NCBI GenBank assembly: GCA_920105625.2
Contig: OV050030.1
Location: forward strand, 163,317,863 to 163,381,862
DNA from: Clusia tigrina
Taxonomy: Eukaryota; Arthropoda; Insecta; Diptera; Clusiidae
Direction of reading: 5' to 3'
DNA: 64,000 bases
Positions 35,316 through 47,003 of this stretch are shown here, in pieces. The notes under the pieces are model-generated. The model was not told the origin of the DNA, ran no database searches, and saw nothing but the letters and a program-made list of their open reading frames with translations. Numbering within the stretch: the first letter of the stretch is position 1; the number at the start of each line of letters is the position of its first letter. The translations under genes and the position numbers were made by a program.

Positions 35316-36150
35316 CTAATTCACATCCTTGTTCATCGCTGCCAAAATTGCGCGTTCACTTAACCAATCGTGATTCAAATAATTTACAACAATATCCGGA
35401 AACACTTTACCAATTAGTTCATCTTTCGATGTAACGAAATTACAAAAATTCGACGGAAATGAAATCAAACCGGTTGTGACATCGACGGGAACTTCACCAT
35501 TACTGATTGCTATCATTGTTTGCAGAACACATCAGCTGTGGGATCGTTTTGTAAGGAAACTGGCATATTCGTATTCAATTTAAGTTTCTTCACAAAGCGC
35601 CACAAAGACGACGACTTCAAGGAAGCGTTTACTGCTTCAGCAGCAGTAGATTTGGAATGATAGGTAGCGTTCGACGGAAATCACCAGACAATAAAATCAT
35701 AGCGCCTCCAAAACGTCTTGAATCATTGTGTAAATACTTCATGGTCCGATTAACTGCTTCAAATGCTCGTTTATGCGCCATTGTGCATTCATGCCAAATA
35801 AAGATTTTACATTGCAACACTTTTCCCATAGCGGAATTTCTACTAATGTTGCATGTAGGTTCTTCAACCACTTGGAGATTCAACGGCAATTTCAGCGCTG
35901 AATGTGCTGTCCGGCCTCCTTCCAACAACATAGCTGCTATTCCTAAAGAAGCGACTGCCAAAGCAATTTCAGATCTCGAACGAATAGAAGCCAAAAGAAA
36001 AGAAATGAGAAATGTTTTCCCAGTACCACCGGGAGCATCGATAAAAAATATTCCCCCATTTCCGTCATCAATCGCCTTCATCAATGTTTCACACACGATT
36101 TTCTGCTCAGGATTTAACAATGGAACATTATCACAAACTATTTGGTTCAA
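35316..36150 (-). pseudogene. Helitron 1 helicase, N-terminal and middle parts
   Basis: 35629-36150 contains Walker A (FIDAPGGTGKTFLISFLLAS), motif Ia (ALAVASLGIAAMLLEGGRTA), Walker B-like (KIFIWHECTMAHKRAFEAVN, His where Asp is usual) and MILLSGDFRRTLPII (motif III). 35316-35516 continues with FPSNFCNFVTSKDELIGKVF after a frameshift near 35560. It unwinds DNA during rolling-circle transposition in intact relatives. Confidence 0.9.
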
Positions 36151-36160
36151 TGCGTCTCGA

Positions 36161-37213
36161 TCATATTGACGTTCTCGGTCTAATTCTTGATTGAAAGCAT
36201 CGTGGCATTGAACGATTAGGCGCTGGTATTCCTAAAGTACACAACAAATTTCCGCTAATAAGCAAATATATATCCTCAATCGCAATCAACGATTCATTGT
36301 GAATATCATCAGTCATTTCCAAATTTAAATCTCCGATTGCAGCACGAAGTCGATGCAAAAAATCCTCTGACATGTTGTCCTTGTATTTATCCCACAAATC
36401 TTTCGGATTTGATGGATTACACGTCGAAATTATGATTACAAACAATGAACGTATTTGATTTGCAGGTGCGCACATAATTGCATCAGCAACAGTCATATCC
36501 CAATGTGTATCATTCTCCAGCAATTGCAAACGTTGACAGGCATAACGATATGTAAGACAGAGTACTCCATCGACGGTTCGAAGTGACTCGAATGAAGTTG
36601 GCCCACTAACATTCACCAACAGTAATCGCAAATAGAAACATTCTGCATTTCTAGATGGATGCACTGTGTAAATAAGACCGATGGCATCTGTTGAGAACAC
36701 ATCTGTTAAATGTGGAACTCGCTCGCCTTGCTTTCGCCATGGAAAGTTTTTCGATGAAGCATTCCAAGTGTAATAACGCGGCATCTGAGAGTAGAGCAAT
36801 GTTCGTGCGAATCGATCACTCTCGCATCTCGAAAAGAAACTGGTCAATGTTGTAGCTGGTGGTCTTTCAGCACGTTGAATGGCAGTGTGTTCAGTGAAAT
36901 AAACACGTTGACCATTCTCCAGATGCACCGCCAAATGAACTACAGTTGGATGACGTTCATGAATTGGAAATGAAAAAATTCGCCAAAGAGCCACCTTGCA
37001 ACTAACATATCTTCCAATTTGATACCGCGTTACTTCATCATCGGCATTTGGATCCGGAACACCAAACGCAGCCATATCACTACCTTTTGTAATAAACTTG
37101 CAAACGTATTTGATTGCTTTAATCGAATTACAGTCCTCCACATTGCGCATCAAATGTTTTGGAAAGTAGTGGTGAATATGGAACAATCCAACTGTTATCG
37201 ACCACAACATCAT
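36161..37213 (-). pseudogene. Helitron 1 Rep, C-terminal part with catalytic Tyr
   Basis: Begins with NVEDCNSIKAIKYVCKFITK, where KYVCKF carries the candidate catalytic tyrosine. GRYVSCKVALWRIFSFPIHE, NFPWRKQGERVPHLTDVF and SNPKDLWDKYKDNMSEDFLH follow. It is out of frame with the upstream Rep part by a shift near 37150 and ends just before the helicase. Confidence 0.85.
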
Positions 37214-38090
37214 TTTGTTTCACTTTCAATATAACTGTTCTGCCATTATCATCAGGTGAACGCCGTCGACACAGTGGATATCCGTCGTTGCCAGTAATAG
37301 TTTCCGCAGTGAGAGGACGTGGGTAGCGTTTAGAGCACTTGCAGTTAGCCTTGCACGGTGAATCCATGTTATTGTTGCCACACGGTCCGTGAATCATATT
37401 CTTGATGACTATATCATACAATTCTTGATCAATTTCTGGATCCGGTATCTCTGCGCAAATGACAGCATCGATTTCGTCTGGTCGAATCTTTTCAACAAAC
37501 CAAAGTAGAATATGCGCGTGCGGCAAACCTCTCTTCTGCCATTCAACAGAATACATCCAGCATCGAACATCACCAAATACACGATGTTTAACGATGAAAT
37601 CCATTAGAACCTTCAGCTTCTGTCTGAACACACGTGCGGTGATATCATGTCGATCACTCGATGTTTGGCCGGGAATTAAAATGCGCTGAATATCAATCCA
37701 TCTTGAGTTGCAAGTGAAGGTGACAAATAAATCAGGACGACCGTACTGTCGAACAAACGCCATCGCATCTTGAGCATACTCGTGCATGTGGCGTGGACGG
37801 CAAACATACGTTGCCGGTAAGATTGTTAGTCGACCGGGACTCCTCGCATCACCTTCAGTGCTTATTGCATCCCGAAAATGAATGTTCTCCTCTGAACGTA
37901 ATTTCGCTTGATTAAAACGAATGTAATTGAGCCGTTTAGTCTCGATTTTGACATACATATCCACGCAGAATTGTTGAAGCAATCGGCGAAATCGCAACAG
38001 ATAATTATCCTCATTTTGACGAATCATCAAACGATATGCATAGTAGTTCATCGAACTTACTTTCTTCGTTGTTTCTTCACCTAACAACAA
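37150..38090 (-). pseudogene. Helitron 1 Rep, HUH endonuclease part
   Basis: MNYYAYRLMIRQNEDNYLLR starts the conserved region. YGRPDLFVTFTCNSRWIDIQ (motif 1) and RGLPHAHILLW (HUH motif, two metal-binding His) are intact. Cys-rich ANCKCSKRYPRPL follows. Upstream of 38090 the homology stops at TTGTTGTTAG/GTGAAG on the minus strand, which looks like a 3' splice site, so the open frame running up to 38345 probably reads intron sequence there. Confidence 0.85.
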
Positions 38091-38345
38091 ATGAATATAA
38101 AGTAACAAATAAATGCAAAGTTTGAAAATAAAATTAAGATTCCATTTAATTGATTGATTTGGTGACATGACTAAAGAAAGAAGTCTACTAACCAGTAACC
38201 AAATCGCAATGAAGAAATCCGAATCTGTAATGCGCAATGGCCGGCAAACGTTATTTGATCGAACAAAACACGAATTCTGCAAAGTGCAATATGGACGCTG
38301 AAACAGCGACGAATGAAGAAACTGCATAACTGAATCAGATGGCAC

Positions 38346-38823
38346 AGTAGAGATATGAAAAAAATAGAGGGAAACGAAACGTCATGTCCATGTAAAATGG
38401 AGAACAACGTTTTAGTCAGCGTGAACACCGCCACCACACATGAAACAAAATTGGCTTCTCCGTTGATCGATAACAGATGGCGTTACGTTGCGTGTCTATC
38501 TGGCAGTTCAATTGTGATACGATATGTTACATTCAAATTTTATTCTTGTTTTGGTTGTTGCACAAAATAACAAAACAAATAAATATAAAATGGAAAAAAA
38601 TTTAAAAAAAATCGAAAAAAACCTGTCGTAACACGCTGGGTGGTCAAAATAAGTCATTTTTAAGTTTTGGTTTTTGACATTTTTTTCGACTTTTTTTGTT
38701 TTAAAACCCGTACTGAGAAAATACCTTTAGAACAAAGTACAAATCATCAAAATCGGTTCGGCCAATCTCGAGTTATGGGATTACATCGCTTCGGACACTT
38801 TCTTTTATATATATATATATAGA
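38346..38823 (-). other. Helitron 1 5' untranslated end
   Basis: No coding frame recognised. Contains the terminal TCTATATATATATA and conserved-looking leader (AAGAAAGTGTCCGAAGCGAT). Confidence 0.6.
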
Positions 38824-38896
38824 TTTTCCATGCAATAATATTTGAAAAGTAAGAATATATGATCCACGTTCGCAGAGCTCCCATACGAATATAAGG

Positions 38897-39091
38897 CTAA
38901 TTATAAGGGTGATCGGAAACCGATTGGAAAACTCCGATCGTGATGCACATGTTGCAGTTCACTGAATCATTCAGCACACGGCACGATTCCAAGAACATCT
39001 TGGCTTGGTAACGCTGAGGTTTAGTTTTCAGAGCCTCACCAATGATCTTACAGCATGGTTCAACCTGGGCTGCCGTAGCTTCATAGATCAT
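38897..39091 (-). CDS. Unrecognised 64-residue open frame, possible captured exon
   Basis: Reads MIYEATAAQVEPCCKIIGEA, LKTKPQRYQAKMFLESCRVL, NDSVNCNMCITIGVFQ... and stops at TAG. Composition (mixed hydrophobic and charged residues, five Cys) is more like a real folded protein than the AT-driven frames around it, and its GC content is higher than the flanks. It lies between the Helitron 1 5' end and a LINE 3' end. I do not recognise the family. Confidence 0.35.
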   Translation of the reverse strand: MIYEATAAQVEPCCKIIGEALKTKPQRYQAKMFLESCRVLNDSVNCNMCITIGVFQSVSDHPYN

Positions 39092-39094
39092 TGA

Positions 39095-40694
39095 CCATAC
39101 TTAAGCCCCCTCACCACGACAAGGTCCTCTAACGGAAGGGGAGGATGGATATACAAGGGAGGGAAATTTTTTGTTCTTCTTGCAGGAGCATTTAAGTGGA
39201 GAATGCCAAGCAAAAACCTACTTTTTATTTCACCACTCAAAACATGCATAAGCATAGTTCTACGGGTTTTAGTGGAGCGGAGACGAATAAGTGAACGAGT
39301 GCGACTCACATAAGAGTGAAGTTGAAAATTCGAGTTCCATGTAAAGGAACGTAGGCAAAACAATAAAAGCCGCTTTTGAACTGATTCAATAGCATCACAG
39401 GAACAGGCAAATCTAGGACACCAAACAACACTTGCGTATATTAATGATGGGAAGGAAGTGTGAAGAATTTTGAAGGGATTCTTGAGGTATTTGCCCAACG
39501 CTTTATGAAGCCTAGAGGCAGAGTAGCTCTGTTAACTTTAGTTGCAACGTGTTTACCAAAAGTAGGTAAGTCGTACAAATGATCAACGGATAGCAATGGT
39601 TGATTAACAATGAAATAAGCATAATCAGAGTTGGATGATCTGGAAAAACACACATGCTTGCGTATCTTGTAGTTTAGTTGCATACAATTGCACCAGTCAC
39701 CAATGACATTTAAATCATCTCGAAGCAGATGCGATTCATTAGGGTTATCAAATGAATGAAAAATCCTTACGTCATCAGCATATATAAGAATGTTGCAATG
39801 GGATATATGCGAAGGAAGGTCGTTTATAAAATTTGAAAATAGAAGGGAACAAGGTGGCTTGCGAAATGCCGGAAGACGCAGGAAATTCATAAGATAATAA
39901 TCCTTTAAATAACTTACTCTTTTTTAAAAGTAATGGTGGGAAACCAAACCTAGAGAGTTTGAGGAGGGGAAGTCTAGGGTTTACTACATCAAATGTCTTA
40001 CTAAAGTCATTATAAATAAAGCCTGTTTTCACACGCTTAGCAAAGCCGGCACAAAAACTCCAGCAGATTAGTGACACGCGGTAAGAAAACTCCAGCAAAT
40101 TAGTGATAGTTGACTTTCCAGGCAGGAAACCATGCTGTTGAGAACAAATAATCGTACGAACATAGAACGAAATTTGGGATGTTACAATTGCCTCCAACAA
40201 CCTAAGATGAATACTGAGTTTCGCAATCCTAGGGTAATTGGATATTGAACATTTACAGAAGCGATAAAGTATGTGACTTTTTCCACATGTCGGGAAATTT
40301 ACCATACACGAGTATAAGAGAATCTCTAAAAAGCGATGTAATCGGAGAGACAAGTTCAAGAAAACACTGCTTAAAAATAAAAGAAGGGATTATGTCGGGA
40401 CCTGGAGCAGAAGATTATTTCAGACAAATGGTTGAGTACGATGTCCTCATATATAATAGTTTGATTCGCTATAGTGGTTTGTATAGAGAAAGGATAATCG
40501 GCCATTTTGTATTCTACAGTAGAGTAGTTGCACTTTAAATAATCAGTGAACATATAATATATATCCAAATCATCGCTGGAGGCATTGTTATTATATTTTG
40601 TTGAAGACTGGAGGGAACTAGTCTTACGTTTTGAATTTATAAAGTTCCAGAATGTTTTACGATAAACTTTTAAGGTTAAATTAACTTTAGACAA
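39095..40694 (-). pseudogene. Jockey/CR1-type LINE fragment (RT)
   Basis: Minus-strand frames in order: 40694-40371 (linker, FWNFINSKRKTSS), 40359-39775 with QQHGFLPGKSTITNLLEFSY and GFIYNDFSKTFDVVNPRLPL (first Asp), a decayed SSGISQATLFPSIF block, 39890-39441 with LIYADDVRIFHSF (catalytic YADD) and LNVIGDWCNCMQLNYKIRKH, and 39498-39088 with ASVVWCPRFACSCDAIESVQ and the C-terminal end. At least four frame changes. Both termini truncated. Confidence 0.82.
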
Positions 40695-40724
40695 ATAGGT
40701 ATCCTAAGCGGAGTTGCAAAGATT

Positions 40725-41299
40725 TTGGAACTTATAACTAATTGTTATGTTTGGTTAAGCAGCCTGCCCTCCCGAATTCGTAAACAACTAAATTTAATAT
40801 TGCTGAGTCTCTTCATCTGTAATACTCTTATTTGCAACTTTCTCATTTGTAACTTTCTCAGTTGTAATACTCGCAATTTTCTCTCGTTGCTTTTTGGTAT
40901 TTTGCCATTTGCATATTTGTACGATCGGCCGCTGCGTCCAAGCTTTTTTTCTTTCCTTTGTGAACTGCAATAGTTTCGGCTGCTCGTTTTTTCGTTTTGC
41001 GACAGCAATTTCTGTTCTGTTAAATAACTTTACAAATCGCTGCGCAACAAATAATTCGGTCATAAAACTAAATCGGAAAGACCCTGCGTGGCCAATAATT
41101 CGCTGCATCAGGTTTTTCCGTTATTAAATCGTTTCCAAACTTGTTCAGTTAAAGCCCTGCGCGGCAAGTGAATTTAACTGTGGCAGTGAATTTCGCAAAT
41201 TTGTAACCAACACGTAAAGGCCCTATGTGGCAAATAAATCAGTGTCTTTAACTAAATTACAAATCATTATGATTATTATATAAATCATAATCTGCTGTA
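40725..41299. other. Unassigned region with short repeats
   Basis: Two arrays: TCATTTGTAAC/CTCTTATTTGCAAC-like steps at 40805-40890 and three units headed by CCCTGCGTGGCCAA (41081), CCCTGCGCGGCAAG (41154) and CCCTATGTGGCAAA (41220), spaced 66-73 bp. Overlapping open frames here are low-complexity Lys/Gln/Leu and are probably not genes. It may be a leader or LTR of an unrecognised retroelement. Confidence 0.45.
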
Positions 41300-41718
<419 letters not shown>

Positions 41719-41744
41719 AGTTATCGTGAGAAACCCTCGCATTC

Positions 41745-41940
41745 CTATATTCCCACTATTTGGATGCACCTAGCACCCAACTAACCAAATACACTACACG
41801 AGCCGCTTGGTCATCATATTCATAAAGTTGATTGCACCTAAACAACCAAACATTCACACGAGCCGCTAACTCATCAGTAAATTCAACGTTTACCTAGTTC
41901 TTAGCAACTGAGTAACCAGATATTCTACACGAGCGGCGAA
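41745..41940. repeat. Three ~65-bp imperfect repeats with CACGAGCCGCT core
   Basis: Units ending ACACGAGCCGCTTGGTCATC (41796), CACACGAGCCGCTAACTCAT (41853) and ACACGAGCGGCGAAG (41928), each preceded by AACCAAATA-like DNA. Located downstream of the Gypsy D gag start on the minus strand. Confidence 0.8.
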
Positions 41941-42819
41941 GATGTTGTTATTGCTATTGCTGATATTGTTGTTGCAGCTGTTCATTTTGTTGTTGCAGCT
42001 TTTGTTGGAGTTGTTGGATGATTTCCTCCTGCTTCTTAATGACGTCCTCGTTTTCCTTATTGATTTCCTCCATATTGACTTTCCTGTTCTTATCGAATGC
42101 TTTTTGCAAACTGTCTTTCATATCTTCACTATTTCACAAATTGTTCTTTTTCTTCTTTTTTTCTAGTTCACAAATTGTTTTTAGTTTCTTCACTTAACAC
42201 TTTTTCCTTTTTGTAAATTACTTTCACTTATATCGTTTTCGCTTTTGCTCATTTGTCTTATATATTGGCTTAGTTTGTTATCGCTTAAATATTAACATGG
42301 CACAAAATATGCTTAAAAGTTAACTTTTGCTTTTCAATTTATATTATAATTTGTTTTTCTTTTCCATTTTGTAAATTTTCAATATTTCACAAATCTTTAG
42401 ACTTGTTAATTTTTTAGCTAAAGGTTTGGCCACTTTTTCCGACTGCGCCAGTTATGTTTATATACATTTAGTAAAAATGCGCAACATACATTTAGAAAAA
42501 TCACTTCATTCTTTATTAACTTGAATCTTAAGACTGACTTAAAAATATCTAAAAAGCTATCTTGTCGGTATATGTATGTTTGTATGTATTTATGTTTGTC
42601 TGTCGTTTACATTAGACTGTTCGTTCTGCTTAGTATATTATTCTACAACTGCAGTTCGGTGCATGCAAAAATGCGCCGAATTGACAGTTTTTAATGTTTT
42701 CACGGATGTGGGGATTTATGTTACGATAGGGACGTAACTTGCATGCTAAAATACGCCGAATTGACAGTTTTGAATGTTTTCACGGATGTGGGGATTTGTG
42801 TTACGATAGGGACGTAACT
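41925..42819 (-). mobile_element. Gypsy D 5' end: LTR, primer site and start of gag
   Basis: LTR 42451-42819 (minus strand starts AGTTACGTCCCTATCG, ends near CATAAC). The primer site TGGCGCAGTCGG (42450-42439) matches the Ser-tRNA type used by 17.6/297 relatives. A leader with no gene (42180-42438) is followed by a short gag start at 42120 (MKDSLQKAFDKNRKVNMEEI, then Gln-rich IIQQLQQKLQQQNEQLQQQY) stopping at about 41955. The rest of the element is missing beyond the (AT)n side. Confidence 0.78.
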
Positions 42820-42820
42820 C
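42661..42820. repeat. 80-bp tandem duplication at the start of the Gypsy D LTR
   Basis: Units 42661-42740 and 42741-42820 are equal in length and differ at about five positions. Both contain GCCGAATTGACAGTTTT and ACGATAGGGACGTAACT. Each copy ends in GTAACT, so each could mark an LTR terminus. Confidence 0.93.
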
Positions 42821-42968
42821 GCGCGGCAATAAATCTAAATTGACGATGAAACTACAGATGCTTGTAAGCGATTTTCATTAAATATTATAGTCGGATAATT
42901 AGATCGAACGACTACAAATCCAATGCTGCTTAGCAGTATATTTTTGTGACAAATCTAACAGCACCACT

Positions 42969-43193
42969 GTGCAACAAAGCATACATAAAGCCTGTGCAAC
43001 GTTATATTGTGCAGATAAAGCTTTTGAGAATGTATGGCTTTTGCTAACCGATCAAGCTTCATATATATTTAAATATGGGCGAGATCTGAAAGGAATATTT
43101 CCGAACCTAAAACAAACCTTAGAAAAAAAAACAAAATTGATCAAACAAATTTTTTCCAAAAGTTCATCTACTACATCTGAATTATCATTTTGA
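42969..43193 (+). pseudogene. Possible hAT-type transposase scrap
   Basis: 74-codon frame with ENVWLLLTDQASYIFKYGRD then LKGIFPNLKQTLEKKTK. The LLxTDxAxYxxK...L pattern resembles the second catalytic Asp region of hAT transposases, but the match is short. No terminal repeats found. Confidence 0.35.
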
Positions 43194-43199
43194 AAATTA

Positions 43200-43520
43200 T
43201 TGTACTGAATGACATGAAGCATGGCTTAAATTGTTTGAGTCAGAGAATGAAGTCTTTCAGATAAAATGTATCTGTGAATCGAAAAAGATCATCTACTGAA
43301 GTCTTTGGTGCATATATTATATATATTATGTTCTGATTGACAGGCAACTGTTCAAAAAGTTTACGTCGGGATTTTTAATCAAAACTTTTTCAAGTTTTGA
43401 TAACTTTGAGAACGTTAGCTTTTTCTTAGCAGTTGACAAAATCTCTAATTGTTGTTGTGCGATTAATCCTCGTTTTCTAAATGCGTAAAATTTGTATTCG
43501 TATATTGTATACAAGGCTAA
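43200..43520. other. AT-rich spacer
   Basis: Only short frames; nothing recognised. Confidence 0.4.
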
Positions 43521-43529
43521 GTCCAAGTT

Positions 43530-44650
43530 CGCCTACCTCCCATATAACGAACTTTTCTCACCTTTTTTAAAATGATTATAACTTAAGCCCAATTCATGGA
43601 ATAGTGACGCAATTTAGCAGCTATGGAGATGTGGGTTCTACTAAACACTATGTAAAAAGTGGGTGATATATATTAACTGCCACGCTCACTATCAATAGAT
43701 ATTTTCCTAACTTAAGATCTGGTAGACATTTACGGACGAAATTTTACGTGAGGGAGCATCTGCAGATTATAAAGCTATCTGCAACAAAAAGGGTTGATCA
43801 GGGAAAAGTCTTTTGATATAAGGAACTTTCGTGTCTAGAATTAGAATTAGCCTACCTATGCTCGTATTGATGCCATCGGAATAAAAATTATCAGAAATAT
43901 ACATGGGGTCCATAATAGTGTGTGTGCAGAATATGGAAATTCTAATACTACTGCCACGCTCACAATTAACCAAAAATCATTACTAGGTTCCTATAAAAGA
44001 TTTATCAACGAAATTTCACAGGAAGATTGCGGGTACTAACACTAAACACCACACAAAAATTGGTCGTGTTATTTTTACAGCCACGCCCACTATTGATATA
44101 TTATTATAACTTACGACCGATACAATATTTTTGGACGAAATTTTATATTAGTACGTATATTGACGCTACAAAGCCATATAAAAGATTCGGGGCAGGATGC
44201 GCCTCCCTCCCATATAATGAATTTTGGGGACCCCATCTGAAAGCAATGACGCTATCTATGCTTCTAGTGCTGATATATGAATACAAATTGGTAGATGTAT
44301 ACATTGGATCTATACTAGCATGCATTTCAAATATGAGCAGATTATTACTACTGCCACGCCCACAATTAAACAAAAATCATTACTAGGTTCCTATAGAAGA
44401 TTCAGCAACGAAATTTCACAGGCAGGTTGCGGGTACTAACATTAAATACACAAAATGGGCGTGTTTTTTTAGAGCCTTGCATAATGTTGACATATTATTA
44501 TAACTTACGACCTATATAATATTTTTGGGAGAAATTTTATTTTTATTACAAGAATTGGGGTCGATCAGATAAAGGCCAAGCTTCCCACTAATATAATCAT
44601 TCAAGGTACCCTAAGGAAAAATACCGTAGATATGCTCCTAATGATGATTT
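43530..44650. repeat. ~398-bp tandem repeat, about three diverged units
   Basis: Anchor GCGGGTACTAACACTAAA recurs as GATGTGGGTTCTACTAAA (43629), GATTGCGGGTACTAACAC (44024) and GTTGCGGGTACTAACATT (44424). CATTACTAGGTTCCTATA occurs at 43978 and 44378, and CTTACGACC-ATA-ATATTTTTGG at 44111 and 44505. Open frames at 44027-44386 and opposite strands repeat from unit to unit and look incidental. Confidence 0.88.
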
Positions 44651-45310
44651 GTGAAGAACACATTTTTATTGTCGAACTCGCACGCACAAGGCAACGTTAA
44701 GCGTATTCGGACTTCTGTACTCGTTATTATATCTTTAGTATAATAACACTACTTTACAAAATGAAATTTTTTCATGTACATTTGATGAGAGGTGACTTTT
44801 CTTATGTATTTTCATCTGCTGAATTCGAAATTCAAGGTTAAATTTTTTTCATGGAATAGTTTTTGAGATATTGTAATTTTTGTATTTTTTCGACCTTTTT
44901 TCACGTGACAAATCATATCTCGAGGTAGAAATGTCCGATCGTTCTTGGTACTTAATGCAAGGTATTGAGATGACGAACAAACATGTATAATCAGATCTTT
45001 GATTGGTAAAGCGGTTCAAAATATATCGATGAAAATAGGGCACATTTTCCAAAAAATAATATTTTACAGTGATCCTCTGCCGGCGGAAAAGTACAAATCG
45101 TTAAAAAAACGTCTGGTTTTTCTTCATGTATATAAAGACAATACTTTAACGTAAGAACTAAGACCAACTAGAAGAAAATCGACCGAAAAATGACAAAGTT
45201 ATAAGCAATTGAGTGAATAAATCCAAATCCCATATTTTCCGAATATTTTATTTTTTTCGACAATTTATTGGGTTTAAACGCTTGCAATACATTCTTGACA
45301 TTTTTGTGTG
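44651..45310. other. 3' flank of the 45311-46907 gene
   Basis: No gene seen. AT-rich; may be the 3' untranslated region of the neighbouring minus-strand gene or of the element that carries it. Confidence 0.4.
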
Positions 45311-46907
45311 TTAGAAATAGTTGTGGCTCTTGCTTTGTCTCCGGTTGCTTTTGGGATCCGTTTCTCTAGTGAGAAACCATATATAGTCTCCTAACATTGC
45401 TTCATCCCAAAATCCTTGATAGCGCCGCTCAATGGTCTTAATTTGTTGGTGAAATCTCTCGCCGTGTTCGTCACTTACGTCACCAAGATTGTCTGGAAAG
45501 AATTTCAAATGCGAATCCAAGAAATCGATTTTTAGAGACATATTTACACCTGTAAGAAATAAATAAAATGGTAAAAACAACCAGGAACGAAATTAAATAA
45601 TGGCATTCCGTACCCATCTTGTTGTAGTTCTTCAGCAAATCGGTAATAATTCCCTCGTAGTTAAGGCTTTTAGTGTTCCCAAGAAAAATGGTAACAACCA
45701 GCTGAAATGAATTCCAGGCCTCGTTTTCGACGGGTTTTAAATATTTTGGAAAATCTGTGCTTTTTAACAATTTCTTTATGTGTGGACCATTTAAGACGCC
45801 TTCCTTGATTTTTGCAAACGAAAGCTTCGGGAAAAGGGTTTTCAAATAGGAAAATGCTTGGCCTTCCATGTCTAAGGCCTTCACAAAATTTTTAATGAGG
45901 CCAACTTTAATGTGCAACGCTGGAAGGATTATATTTTCTTTTTTGACAAGAGGCACGTGTTTAATATTGTCTTTGCCGACTGTGGCATTCTCCCTTTCTG
46001 GCCAGTGTTTTCTTTTATAATGATGTTCACGAGCACGACTATCCCAGAGGCAAAGAAAGCAGCAATATTTTGTATATCCACCCTGCATTCCACACAACAT
46101 GCTGAAGACTTTGAGATCGGAGCATATTTTCCAGTTGTGATGCTCATATTGAATGTATTTTATCAAATTGGCCATTGTGGCATATGATTCTTTAGTGTTG
46201 ATGGCATGGGTGATGGGAATAGAAGGTTTTTCATTTCCAATATGCAGTAGGACTGCTTTCAAATTCTCCTTACTACCGTCAATGAACAAGCGCCTCTCAT
46301 TTGGATCATAAGACTCTCCGAGTTGCTCAAACAATGCAGGAATATCGTTGCAGTAGCATATGTCGTTTTCCTTCTTAAAATGTTGTGCGTAAGGTTCATC
46401 ACGGGTTCTGTAAAATGTTCCTTTTACTCCCGGAGCCAAACAGTTCCGTTGTTTCAGGCGAGATGCAAGTAACTCCGATTTTTCCTTTGACAGTTCGTGA
46501 TCTCTCGTCAAAAAATTCAGTTCAGGCTGCGTAAAACGTTGTAATTGCGACTCCTGTTGAAATTCATTCCAACTGCTTGTTGTCTCTTGTGATGATTTGA
46601 AAGGTTCAATCGTTGAATCGGGGCACTTAGGATGAGCAAATTCACTTGAATCTGGAACTGGAAGCGAAGCAGATGCTACTGTCGCATAAACCCATTTGGA
46701 ACTCTTACCAAAACCAGTGGATTTGCTCAGGCAAAAGTAACAATCAACCGAATGGCAGAGCGGCTCTCTCCACATCATCGGTACACCGACTTTCAATTTC
46801 GGTACACCTTTCGTCAAATGTATATTTTCGGTGTAAACTAGTGTAAGGGAGTTTGGGGAATGAGAACTAGCAACTAAGGCCTTCGACTCGAAGAGAAAAC
46901 GATTCAT
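45311..46907 (-). CDS. Uncharacterised arthropod multicopy gene, two exons, 5'-truncated
   Basis: Exon 1 46907-45614; a 64-bp intron 45613-45550 with GTACGG donor and TTTCTTACAG acceptor; exon 2 45549-45311. About 510 residues in total. Key parts: VGVPMMWREPLCHSVDCYFC (a CxxC pair), FYRTRDEPYAQHFKKENDI, ERRLFIDGSKENLKAVLLHI, CGMQGGYTKYCCFLCLWDSR (Cys-rich), LHIKVGLIKNFVKALDMEGQ and, in exon 2, FPDNLGDVSDEHGERFHQQI then ERRYQGFWDEAMLGDYIWFL. I remember this architecture from large families of uncharacterised insect proteins, some possibly mobile. The first ~35 residues look unrelated, so an N-terminal exon is probably lost. No stop within the joined frame. Confidence 0.7.
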
Positions 46908-46930
46908 TTAAAAAACTTTTTTCAGACCAT

Positions 46931-47003
46931 AATTGGGGCAGGATTCGAACCCACGTCCCACGGAATGTGAGCTTAGCGCGCTTACTACTAGACCACAGAT
47001 CCC
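46931..47003 (-). ncRNA. tRNA-like sequence with pol III A and B boxes (SINE head or pseudo-tRNA)
   Basis: On the minus strand the B box GGTTCGAATCC (46951-46941) is a perfect consensus match and TGGTCTAGTAG (46995-46985) fits the A box. Spacing is tRNA-like. The T arm can pair, but the acceptor and anticodon stems do not close, so it is not a working tRNA. It lies 24 bp upstream of the ATG at 46907, with a T run in between. Confidence 0.55.

Larger units (their letters stand above)
34529..38823 (-). mobile_element. Helitron 1 (autonomous-type, decayed)
   Basis: Minus strand. The 5' end reads TCTATATATATATATAAAAG starting at 38823 with A before it, as expected for insertion between A and T. 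A Rep (HUH) protein region and a Pif1-type helicase follow. A GTGGGAC-TTC-GTCCCAC hairpin at 34529-34545 is the best candidate for the 3' terminal hairpin, but I see no intact CTRR end, so the left boundary is uncertain. Confidence 0.85.

Noticed and set aside
35657..36169. 170-codon plus-strand frame opposite the Helitron 1 helicase
   Set aside because: The antisense strand carries Walker A and other helicase motifs; this frame has none.
41942..42166. Leu-rich 74-codon plus-strand frame
   Set aside because: Antisense of the Gln-rich gag start of Gypsy D.
46931..47003. Functional tRNA gene
   Set aside because: Pol III boxes are good, but acceptor and anticodon stems do not pair by hand folding.
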